From Smithellaceae bacterium (lineage in GTDB: Bacteria; Desulfobacterota; Syntrophia; Syntrophales; Smithellaceae), in the NCBI GenBank assembly GCA_028701435.1, contig JAQVQT010000003.1, positions 1-32,286 of the forward strand: DNA of 32,286 bases, written 5' to 3'. Positions 8,860 through 15,688 of this stretch are shown one piece after another. The translations under genes were made by a program, and so were the position numbers. Under the pieces are notes generated by a model. It ran no database searches, was not told the origin of the DNA, and saw nothing but the letters and a program-made list of their open reading frames with translations. Positions within the stretch are counted from its first letter, which is position 1; every line of letters starts with the position of its first letter.

Positions 8860-10170
8860 TCAGTAAATGGCGATGACCCCGAACATGAGGTTCTGTCCCA
8901 TCATTTCCGGCGTCACCAGCACGATTCCCTCTTCACTGATATGGAAACGCCGGGCATCTTCGGCCGGATCTTCGCCGATGACGGTGTCGTCGGGAATGCG
9001 GGTTCCCTTGTCGATGATGGCGCGGTTGATGCGGCAGTTTTTTCCGATGTAGGCCATGGGGAGGACAACGCTGTCTTTCACGAGGCTTCCCGTTTCGATG
9101 CGGGTCGCGTAAAAAATGACCGAGCGCTTGACGCGGGCGCCGGCGATGATGCAGCCGCCGCTGACCAGCGAGTTGATGGCTTCGCCGCGGCGTCCTTCGT
9201 CGTCAAAGATGAACTTTGCCGGCGGATGCTGCGTCTGGTGCGTCCAGATCGGCCACCGCTGATCATACAGATTCAGCTCCGGTTCGATGGCGCAAAGCTC
9301 CATATTCGCCTTCCAGTAAGCGTCCACCGTGCCCACATCCCGCCAGTAGGCCATCGTTCCCTTTTCGTTGCGGTAGGGATACGCCACGGCCACGCTGCTG
9401 TGGATGGCGCGGGGAATGATGCTTCTGCCGAAGTCATGGGCGGAGTTTTCATCTTTGGCGTCTTCAATGAGGGAATCGTACAAAAAGCGGGTGGAGAAGA
9501 CGTAAATTCCCATGGAGGCGAGCGCCGTGTCCGGCTTGCCGGGCATGGGCTCGGGGTCGGCCGGCTTTTCGGTGAAGCGGGAAATGCGCATGTTTTCATC
9601 GACCGACATGACGCCGAAATCGCGAGCTTCCATGCGCGGCACTTCGATGCAGGCCACCGTCATATCGGCCTTTGAGTCGACGTGCTGCATCAGCATCTTG
9701 GAGTAATCCATCGTGTAGATGTGGTCGCCGCCCAGCACCAGAATATATTCCGGCAGGTGGCGGTGAATGATGTCGATATTCTGGTAGAGCGCGTCGGCCG
9801 TTCCGCGGTACCATTCCTTGCCCATGCGCTGCTGGGCCGGAATGATCTCCACGAACTCGCCGATTTCGGCGCGCATGAAGCTCCAGGCCTGCTGCAAGTG
9901 GCGGATCAGCGAATGCGCTTTGTACTGCGTCAGCACGCCGATGCGGCGCAGGCCGGAATTGACGCAGTTCGACAGCGGAAAATCGATCATGCGGTATTTG
10001 CCGCCGAAAGGAACCGCCGGCTTGGCGCGCCACTTGGTCAGCTCTCCCAGGCGGGAACCCTCGCCGCCCGCGAGGATCAGCACCAGCGTCTGGCGCGTCA
10101 CCTCCGTGGCAATCTTGGTTTTTACGTAGCCGTAGTAATTCTGTCCGTCCGATTCTTTGATTGCGCCCAT
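8860..10170 (-). CDS. glgC: Glucose-1-phosphate adenylyltransferase (ADP-glucose pyrophosphorylase)
   Basis: Makes ADP-glucose from glucose-1-P and ATP, the committed step of glycogen synthesis. It is 436 aa (E. coli 431). The nucleotidyltransferase domain shows LAGGEGSRLGELTKWRAKP (33-51), YRGTADALYQN, LGGDHIYTMDY, DFGVM and FTEKP. A C-terminal left-handed beta-helix follows (VSGGCIIAGARVKRS, PMAYIGKNCRINRAII). The position equivalent to the E. coli activator lysine K39 is Trp (W47), so fructose-1,6-bisphosphate control may differ. The ATG at 10170 has GAGG and AAGGA upstream. The N-terminus is about nine residues longer than in E. coli. The gene lies 48 bases after the DUF2934-like gene on the same strand, probably in one transcript, and converges on the + strand glycogen genes. 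Confidence 0.96.
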   Translation of the reverse strand: MGAIKESDGQNYYGYVKTKIATEVTRQTLVLILAGGEGSRLGELTKWRAKPAVPFGGKYRMIDFPLSNCVNSGLRRIGVLTQYKAHSLIRHLQQAWSFMRAEIGEFVEIIPAQQRMGKEWYRGTADALYQNIDIIHRHLPEYILVLGGDHIYTMDYSKMLMQHVDSKADMTVACIEVPRMEARDFGVMSVDENMRISRFTEKPADPEPMPGKPDTALASMGIYVFSTRFLYDSLIEDAKDENSAHDFGRSIIPRAIHSSVAVAYPYRNEKGTMAYWRDVGTVDAYWKANMELCAIEPELNLYDQRWPIWTHQTQHPPAKFIFDDEGRRGEAINSLVSGGCIIAGARVKRSVIFYATRIETGSLVKDSVVLPMAYIGKNCRINRAIIDKGTRIPDDTVIGEDPAEDARRFHISEEGIVLVTPEMMGQNLMFGVIAIY

Positions 10171-10218
10171 GATCCTTCAACCTCAGTCTAAGTTCGTCTG
10201 ATCAAGGAAAATGCAAAT

Positions 10219-10437
10219 CTACAATTTATATTTTTCTTTAATTGTTTTTTCGGCTTTAAACCAGTCGGCCATTTCATCGCCGGCGACGCCGGAGCGAAGT
10301 CTTTCCTGGTAAAGCTCGTAAGCTTTTTGTTGAACCTCTTCCAGAAATTCTTTCAGGTCGGGTTTGATGGTCTTTTTGGCCGCGGGCGCGGCTTTTTTGA
10401 CCGTGCGTTTTTTAGCGGTTTCTTTTTTGACCGGCAT
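10219..10437 (-). CDS. Small DUF2934-like protein with Lys/Ala-rich N-terminus
   Basis: A 72-aa cytosolic protein. Residues 1-25 are rich in Lys and Ala (PVKKETAKKRTVKKAAPAAKK). The rest, with AYELYQERLRSG and DEMADWFKAEKTI, has the helical pattern of DUF2934 domains (AYELYE...DWLQAE). An AAGGAGG ribosome-binding site lies five bases before the ATG, so expression is likely. It is the first gene ahead of glgC and probably shares its promoter. The basic tail suggests nucleic-acid or polyphosphate contact, but this is inference. No function is known to me for the family. Confidence 0.7.
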   Translation of the reverse strand: MPVKKETAKKRTVKKAAPAAKKTIKPDLKEFLEEVQQKAYELYQERLRSGVAGDEMADWFKAEKTIKEKYKL

Positions 10438-10472
10438 GATGGCCTCCTTGGTTGATGTCGTCAGTTATTCTT

Positions 10473-10502
10473 TAAATAGCACTTTTGCAAGCAGGCCGTC
10501 AA
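10473..10502 (-). promoter_or_regulatory. Candidate promoter for DUF2934-glgC
   Basis: Read on the - strand, TTGACG (10502-10497) is followed after 18 bases by TATTTA (10478-10473). The start of the small gene lies about 35 bases further on. The -35 is near-consensus and the -10 is poor. It sits next to the divergent candidate promoter of the PAS/HD-GYP gene. Confidence 0.4.
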
Positions 10503-10516
10503 TGCCTGTATTTTGC

Positions 10517-10545
10517 TTGCCATGGACCATTTTTCTGTGTATGAG
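10517..10545 (+). promoter_or_regulatory. Candidate promoter for the PAS/HD-GYP gene
   Basis: TTGCCA (10517-10522), a 17-base spacer and TATGAG (10540-10545) resemble a sigma70 promoter, with 5 of 6 and 4 of 6 matches. It is about 60 bases before the TTG start at 10606. A small ATTGG/CCAAT inverted repeat lies just downstream (about 10553-10567). Confidence 0.45.
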
Positions 10546-10605
10546 AAAACCAATTGGATAAACCAATGATGTTTTTGAAATCACTCACGGTAAGGCGGGA
10601 AATCC

Positions 10606-12750
10606 TTGAATACCGAATCCGGCAACCCAACATCAGAGGCGTCACCAAAAAAGCTTTTTGAAGACGACGAGTTCTCCTCTCTGGCCGAAGCCATTTTATC
10701 CAGCGCCGGCGTCGGAATTTACATCGTCCAGAACGGCAGATTTGTCTATGTCAGCCCCCTCTACCAGAAGCTGACCGGCTATTCCGAAAAAGAACTAATC
10801 GGCACCCATTCCCTGGGTTACATTTATCTGGAGGACCGGGGAACGGTCAGAGAAAAAGCGATCCGGAGCCTCAAGACCAAAAGCCTTGAGCCCTATGAGT
10901 ACCGGTTCGTCAAGAAGCACCAGGAGATCATGTGGGCCCTGGAGACCATCGCGCCCATCTCCTATGAGGGAGAAAGGGCTACCCTCGGAAGTTTCATGGA
11001 CATCTCCCACCGCAAAAAGGTGGAAGCGGCGCTTCAAAAAAGCGAAGAAAATTATCGGTTGCTTTTTGAAAGCGCCGGTCAGGGAATCCTGATTGCCAAA
11101 GACGAAACGATCCAGTTTGCCAATGCCGCCCTCGCCGAGATTGTCGGATATCCGAAAGAAGTCATCACCACCCGCCCGTTTATCTCTTTTATTCATCCCG
11201 ATGATCGTTCGATCGTTCTAAACCGTCACAAGATGAGATTGAGGGGGGAAGCCCCGGAAAACGATTATCAGTTTCGGGTCATGACCTCGGATGGGACGGT
11301 CAAGTGGCTGCAAATCAACGCCAGGATGATTTCCTGGGACGGCGTGCCGGCCTCCCTGAGTTTCATTACGGACATTACCGACCGCAGACAGGCTCAGGAT
11401 GAGCTTCGCGCAAGCGAAGAAAAGTACCGCACCATCATTGAGCAGATGGTGGACGGTTATTTTGAGATCGATCTTGCCGGAAATTACACGTTTGTGAATG
11501 ATGCGGAGAGCAACATTGTCGGCTACGCCAGAGAGGAAATGATCGGAATGAACAGCCGGCAGTATCTGGATGAGGAAAACCTGCAAAAGGCCATGCAGTC
11601 TTTCAGAAAATCGTACAGAACCTGCGAGCCGTTCAAATCGCTGGAAATTGAAATCACCCGAAAAGACGGGACGAAGGGATTCAACGAGATCGCGGGGTCC
11701 GTGGTTCGGGATTCCGGCGGCAAACGGGTTGGTTTTCGCGGTTTCACCCGGGATGTGACGGAGCGCAAACAGTCGGAGATGAAACTGCAGCGTTCGGAAG
11801 AGAGATACCGGGACATCTTTGAAAACGCCCAGGAGGGAATCTATCAGACCACATGTGAAGGCAGATTCCTGATGGCCAATCAGGCTATGGCGAGGATCCT
11901 CGGATACGACGCGCCGGAGGAACTCCTTGACGAAAAGCCCGACCTTGCCCGGCGGATTTACGTGAATCCCGAAGAACGGACAAAAGTCATCGAACAGGTG
12001 CAGAGGGAAGGGGTCGTCAGAGGGCAGGAAATCCAGTTTTACCGCAAGGACGGGCGGAAAATCTGGATCTCCCGCACCATGCGAATCGTCCGTGATGACC
12101 AAAACAAGGAGCCCTACCTCGAAGGCATTGTAGAAGACATCACCGAAAAAAAGGAAAGCGTGGACCGGCTGCGCAAAGCCCTGGGCGGCACCGTTCAGGC
12201 CATTGCCTCCGTTGTTGAAACCAAAGACCCTTATACCGCCGGACACCAGAGGAGGGTGGCCGATCTGGCCCGCGCCATGGCTACGGAGTTGAACCTGAGC
12301 CCCGATCAGATCGAGGGGCTGAGAATGGCGGGAATCATCCATGACATCGGCAAGATCTCCGTTCCGGCCGAGATCCTGAGCACTCCCCGGCGTCTGACCG
12401 CCATCGAATTCAGCCTGATCAAGATGCACGCCCAGTCCGGCTATGACATCCTGAAGGACGTTGATTTTCCCTGGCCCATCGCCAGAATGGTTCTGGAACA
12501 CCATGAGCGGATGGACGGTTCCGGCTATCCGAATGGTTTGACCGGGGATGACATTCTGCTGGAGTCGAGGGTTCTGGCCGTGGCCGACGTTGTGGAAGCC
12601 ATGGCGACGCACCGTCCCTACCGGCCCGCCCTGGGGCTGGAAGCCGCGCTGGAGGAAATCAACACAAAGAAGGGGATTCTCTATGACCCGAATGTGGTAT
12701 CTGTCTGCTTGAGGCTTTTCCAGGATAAGAATTTTGTCATCAAAGCATAA
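10606..12750 (+). CDS. PAS-PAS-PAS-PAS-HD-GYP sensor, probable cyclic di-GMP phosphodiesterase
   Basis: Soluble 714-aa signalling protein without membrane segments. Four successive PAS/PAC units cover roughly residues 20-140, 145-265, 270-390 and 396-515, each ending in a typical DITDRR/DVTERK-like linker (FMDISHRKK, ITDITDRRQ, FTRDVTERK, VEDITEKK). A complete HD-GYP domain occupies 530-714: GHQRR (H547), HDIGK (H579, D580), HHERMDGSGYP (H632, H633, G640-Y641-P642). All metal-ligand and GYP motif residues are kept, so hydrolysis of c-di-GMP is expected from family knowledge. The start is a TTG at 10606 with a G-rich AAGGCGGG upstream. No ATG occurs earlier than the end of the first PAS. What the PAS domains sense is unknown. 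Confidence 0.93.
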   Translation: MNTESGNPTSEASPKKLFEDDEFSSLAEAILSSAGVGIYIVQNGRFVYVSPLYQKLTGYSEKELIGTHSLGYIYLEDRGTVREKAIRSLKTKSLEPYEYRFVKKHQEIMWALETIAPISYEGERATLGSFMDISHRKKVEAALQKSEENYRLLFESAGQGILIAKDETIQFANAALAEIVGYPKEVITTRPFISFIHPDDRSIVLNRHKMRLRGEAPENDYQFRVMTSDGTVKWLQINARMISWDGVPASLSFITDITDRRQAQDELRASEEKYRTIIEQMVDGYFEIDLAGNYTFVNDAESNIVGYAREEMIGMNSRQYLDEENLQKAMQSFRKSYRTCEPFKSLEIEITRKDGTKGFNEIAGSVVRDSGGKRVGFRGFTRDVTERKQSEMKLQRSEERYRDIFENAQEGIYQTTCEGRFLMANQAMARILGYDAPEELLDEKPDLARRIYVNPEERTKVIEQVQREGVVRGQEIQFYRKDGRKIWISRTMRIVRDDQNKEPYLEGIVEDITEKKESVDRLRKALGGTVQAIASVVETKDPYTAGHQRRVADLARAMATELNLSPDQIEGLRMAGIIHDIGKISVPAEILSTPRRLTAIEFSLIKMHAQSGYDILKDVDFPWPIARMVLEHHERMDGSGYPNGLTGDDILLESRVLAVADVVEAMATHRPYRPALGLEAALEEINTKKGILYDPNVVSVCLRLFQDKNFVIKA

Positions 12751-12902
12751 ATCCGAGGATCCCCATACTTAAAGTAATAAATAATCAATTAAGTTTAATG
12801 CTTTGAAATAACTAGGTAATATAGAACGGCTCTTTCAGAAGAAAGATTCCTCTGGACATAGAAGCAGGCATTCTCTATCCATCTTTAGTCTTTGTGATAT
12901 TC

Positions 12903-13017
12903 TGTGGATAAGCTTGTTTAAAACCTGTCGATACAACTGTGGAAATATTTTTCGGCCATTGACTTTATCAACAGCAAAAAAGATCCTGGAGACATCAGGG
13001 CTTAGCGCTTTTCCACA
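12903..13017. other. Cluster of DnaA-box-like 9-mers next to an AT-rich tract
   Basis: The 251-bp gap between convergent genes (12751-13001) has no gene. An AT-rich stretch lies at about 12765-12825. Five 9-mers resembling the DnaA box TTATCCACA follow. One is an exact match on the - strand (12903-12911). One fits the relaxed TTWTNCACA consensus, TTTTCCACA at 13009-13017, inside the 3' end of the cyclase gene. Near matches are at 12926-12934, 12938-12946 and 12965-12973. AT-rich DNA beside DnaA boxes is how origins look, but no dnaA, dnaN or parB gene is near. It could equally be a DnaA-titrating site or chance. Confidence 0.35.
12976..12999 (-). terminator. Weak terminator after the MerR-cyclase gene
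   Basis: On the - strand, just after the cyclase stop, a short CCTG/CAGG stem (12999-12996 with 12988-12985) closes a small loop. After a three-base gap a run of six T follows (12981-12976). The stem is short, so the call is tentative. Confidence 0.35.
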
Positions 13018-14633
13018 ATTTCAGTAATCGCCAGCGTGGCAATGTCCATGAATTTATTTGAATTTTTATTTTCAGGCAAAATCATGTCCATGACGCGGCC
13101 GAAAGAATTTTCAATCAGGATTTCCCTGTCGTGATCCTTATGCCGGATTCCATAGCGAAGCCCCGTGCGATCTTCCGCAGAAAGCTTATTGATTAAATTT
13201 TTTGTCGTCCATATTGCGCCAAACCGGGCAAAATCGGACAATCGTCCGGCATAATTCACCGTGTCTCCCAGAGCGGTAAATTCAATGTTGGGGGACGACG
13301 GAATGGTGCCGAAGTATTCCTGGCCTTCGTTAATGCCGATGTTGAGGCAGAGCTCGTTGAACCATCCTTTTCGCATCTTCCAGTCCATATTTAACTTCTT
13401 GATATTTTCACGGATTTCCAGTGCGCAGGAAATCGCGTTCATCATGTATTGATTATCCCGCTCTTTCAGGAAATAATACAGCAATCCGTCTCCCGTATGC
13501 TTTCCGTAGGTTCCGTAGTAGCGTTTAAAGGTGCCTTCCACACAGGCCCAGATCTGGTTGATGAGCTCAAAATATTCCTCCGGAGGCAATTCGGCGCAGA
13601 TGCGAACGGAGTTCTGGAGATCGGCCACCAGCACGCAAAAGGAAACCAGCGTCGGCATTCTCTGGCGGAGTAGATCGTTAATGACGCTGGTGCGGGAAGA
13701 CAGAAGATTCGCTATCCCCTCGGTATCATTGGCCTCCATCGCATGAATGAAAAGGGTGCCTTCGCGAAAAACCATGTAATAAACGCAGTCCGAAAAGCAC
13801 CTGCCAGCGTCATCGGACAAATTCAGGAGCATTTTATTGATGGCCTGGCAACGGGGAGGTTCGACGGCGTCATATTTTGCTTCCAGAAGTTCTTTTTCGT
13901 GAGAGGTCATTCCTTCATACAGCCGGTCCAGATTGGATTTGCCTATTTTTTCTTTAACGAAACGGAGATGAAAATCGGTAAGAATGTCCTTGATTTTTTC
14001 CTTTTTCCCGCGATTTCGCAAAAGCAGCGAAAAAATGTTTCGCTCCACCGGCTCTTTCATCAAATGGAAGTCTTTTTGAAAGAGAGTCTTTTCCGCCTTC
14101 GGATTGACCCAGTCGATTTCAAAATTATTGTTCAGCAAATAAGCGGGGCAGGGGATATCGCTGATGGTAACTTTCAGCGCATTCCGGGAACTATCAAAAA
14201 CGGCGGAAGAGGGAGGGCCTTCCATTGGAGGGGCTTCGTCTTCATTGGCGTCCGTGTCCGTTTTGCTTTCATCCGGAAGGACGGCTTCTTCTTCGGCCCG
14301 GGTATTCCTGCTTTGGGTTTCTTCCTGCATACTTTTGATTCCTGAATCAATAGTCGGGTTTAAAAGAGATTCTTTCAACCTGCCTGTGATGGCATCCATG
14401 GAAAAACCCTGCTTTTTTAATTCTTTAATCTGTATAATTGTATCGATCACGGAGCCGGGAAAATAGCCCAGCATTCGGGCGCGGGCATCTGTCGTTTCCG
14501 GCCTTTTGACAGCAGGGCGGGGCAGAAGGTTCATCTTAATGTAGTTGTTCAGCGTTGCCCTGGAAATTCCTGTTTTATTAATAACATCCAGGCTGCTAAT
14601 CCATTGGTTCTTTAACGGTGCGTCATCATTCAT
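13002..14633 (-). CDS. MerR-type HTH / PAS-like / class III adenylate-guanylate cyclase fusion
   Basis: A 543-aa one-component regulator. Residues ~10-85 are a MerR-like winged helix (WISSLDVINKTGISRATLNNY, then FPGSVIDTIIQIKELKKQGFS). A charged linker follows. A PAS-like segment near 160-190 (PCPAYLLNNNFEIDWVNPKAE) precedes a C-terminal cyclase domain. The two metal Asp are present (D338 in VADLQNS, D382 in KHTGDGLL). The transition-state pair N460/R464 is present in GDTVNYAGRL, so the enzyme looks active. ATP versus GTP preference was not resolved. The ATG at 14633 was chosen because AGGTGA precedes it by five bases. A longer frame to 14753 would run upstream over the promoter and operator repeats. 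It is divergent from the MinD-like operon. Confidence 0.85.
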   Translation of the reverse strand: MNDDAPLKNQWISSLDVINKTGISRATLNNYIKMNLLPRPAVKRPETTDARARMLGYFPGSVIDTIIQIKELKKQGFSMDAITGRLKESLLNPTIDSGIKSMQEETQSRNTRAEEEAVLPDESKTDTDANEDEAPPMEGPPSSAVFDSSRNALKVTISDIPCPAYLLNNNFEIDWVNPKAEKTLFQKDFHLMKEPVERNIFSLLLRNRGKKEKIKDILTDFHLRFVKEKIGKSNLDRLYEGMTSHEKELLEAKYDAVEPPRCQAINKMLLNLSDDAGRCFSDCVYYMVFREGTLFIHAMEANDTEGIANLLSSRTSVINDLLRQRMPTLVSFCVLVADLQNSVRICAELPPEEYFELINQIWACVEGTFKRYYGTYGKHTGDGLLYYFLKERDNQYMMNAISCALEIRENIKKLNMDWKMRKGWFNELCLNIGINEGQEYFGTIPSSPNIEFTALGDTVNYAGRLSDFARFGAIWTTKNLINKLSAEDRTGLRYGIRHKDHDREILIENSFGRVMDMILPENKNSNKFMDIATLAITEIVEKR

Positions 14634-14705
14634 CTTGATCACCTGTATAGTGGCATGGTTATGACATTCTTCCTGAAAAAGACCATTTTTATCCGTTCCG
14701 GCTAA

Positions 14706-14734
14706 CTTATACAGTCTAAAAATACAGTTGTCAA
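14706..14734 (-). promoter_or_regulatory. Strong promoter of the MerR-cyclase gene
   Basis: On the - strand a perfect TTGACA (14734-14729), a 17-base spacer and TATAAG (14711-14706) form a near-consensus sigma70 promoter. The ATG is about 73 bases downstream of the -10. Two copies of the ACTGTAT repeat lie within the spacer and -10, so a protein bound there would act directly on this promoter. Confidence 0.7.
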
Positions 14735-14775
14735 GTAAAATTATACAGTCCAATATAATTTTTTAGACTGTATAA
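14707..14775. promoter_or_regulatory. Repeated TTATACAGTC operator-like sites in the divergent region
   Basis: The 15-mer TTATACAGTCTAAAA occurs at 14707-14721 and again, exactly inverted, at 14761-14775. Further copies are TTATACAGTC at 14741-14750 and a partial ATACAGTT at 14722-14729. A TATACAG core in reverse lies at 14643-14649, near the ribosome-binding site. CTGTATAATTGT also recurs inside the cyclase gene (about 14430-14441). The array overlaps the cyclase promoter and lies about 35 bases upstream of the -35 of the divergent operon. The neighbouring MerR-like protein is the obvious candidate ligand. The repeats are visible; the binding partner is inferred. Confidence 0.7.
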
Positions 14776-14810
14776 TTGTTAAAGAATAAAGATCACAAGC
14801 CAAGAACTCC

Positions 14811-14839
14811 TTGACTTACAACATCCCGTTTTTTATACT
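14811..14839 (+). promoter_or_regulatory. Promoter of the MinD-like ATPase operon
   Basis: TTGACT (14811-14816), a 17-base spacer and TATACT (14834-14839) match sigma70 consensus at 5 of 6 positions each. The first gene starts 93 bases downstream of the -10. It points away from the cyclase promoter, with the operator-like repeats between them. Confidence 0.65.
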
Positions 14840-14932
14840 CCTTGCCAAATTGTACGTTCTTCTTGTGAAGGCCGTTTCTGTAGCATTTATTCCAGAAACT
14901 GATGGATCAAGTTTACGGAAATAAAAGGTTTT

Positions 14933-15688
14933 ATGCCTAAAATTATTGCGATTCATTCATTTCGGGGTGGAACGGGAAAATCGAACACCACAGCCAACCT
15001 GGCCTGTCTTTTGGCCCAAAAAGGGCAACGCGTCGGTATTGTCGATACGGATATCCAGTCTCCCGGGATTCACGTTTTGTTTAACCTGGATCCCAGAGAG
15101 ATCTCCTGCTCTTTAAACGATTTTCTCTGGGGAAAGTGCGAAATCGAAAGCGCCGCCTATGATGTTTCCAAAATGATCGAACCCCAAACGGATGGGAAGC
15201 TTTTTTTAATTCCATCGAGTATTCGCACAGGGGACATCGCCCGGGTGTTGCATTATGGTTATGACATCAATCTCCTGAAAGAAGGTTATCAAAAACTCAC
15301 TGAACGACTTTCGCTGGATTATCTGTTTATTGATACTCATCCCGGACTGAATGAAGAAACCTTAATGTCGATTGCCATCGCGGATATTCTGCTGATCATC
15401 TTGCGTCCCGATCAGCAGGATTACCAGGGAACGGCCGTGACGGTCGAGGTTTCCCGGCAGTTGGAAGTTCCCGGCATGTTTCTGATTGTCAACAAGGTTC
15501 CTGACGTTTTTGCCCATGAAGAGTTGGCCGTCAAGGTAGCCTCGACGTATCAATGCGAAGTTGCCGGTGTGCTGCCACACGCCGACGAGATGATGACGCT
15601 GGCGAGTTCCGGTATCTTCTCCATGCAATATCCGGATCATGCCGTCAGCCGGGAAATGGATAAAATTATTCAAAGGATTACCGGATGA
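14933..15688 (+). CDS. MinD/ParA-like P-loop ATPase
   Basis: A 251-aa SIMIBI-class ATPase. The deviant Walker A is FRGGTGKSNTT (10-20), with catalytic K16. The usual signature lysine (KGGxGK) is Arg at position 11. A switch-like VDTDIQSPG and a Walker B-like YLFIDTHPG follow. There is no MinD C-terminal membrane helix and no ParB gene nearby, so a role in chromosome partition is not implied. ParA/MinD-like ATPases often position or regulate membrane partners. The stop overlaps the start of the HAMP membrane protein gene (ATGA), which points to a tight functional pair. The ATG at 14933 has AAGG four bases upstream and is preceded by a good promoter. Confidence 0.85.
   Translation: MPKIIAIHSFRGGTGKSNTTANLACLLAQKGQRVGIVDTDIQSPGIHVLFNLDPREISCSLNDFLWGKCEIESAAYDVSKMIEPQTDGKLFLIPSSIRTGDIARVLHYGYDINLLKEGYQKLTERLSLDYLFIDTHPGLNEETLMSIAIADILLIILRPDQQDYQGTAVTVEVSRQLEVPGMFLIVNKVPDVFAHEELAVKVASTYQCEVAGVLPHADEMMTLASSGIFSMQYPDHAVSREMDKIIQRITG

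Noticed and set aside
11218..12612. Long open frame (464 codons) on the - strand opposite the PAS/HD-GYP gene
   Set aside because: It mirrors a strongly supported coding gene, has no recognisable motifs, and reads as composition-driven antisense sequence.
12831..12846. TCTTTC/GAAAGA hairpin as terminator of the PAS/HD-GYP gene
   Set aside because: The stem is AT-rich, 80 bases after the stop and without a T-tract.
14634..14753. Upstream extension of the MerR-cyclase frame to 14753
   Set aside because: It would place coding sequence over the promoter and operator repeats, and the ATG at 14633 has a proper AGGTGA site and starts just before the HTH.
14933..15688. Chromosome partition ParA (Soj) and therefore an origin-proximal parABS locus
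   Set aside because: No ParB gene or parS-like site was seen, the signature lysine is replaced, and the gene is coupled to a membrane sensor instead.
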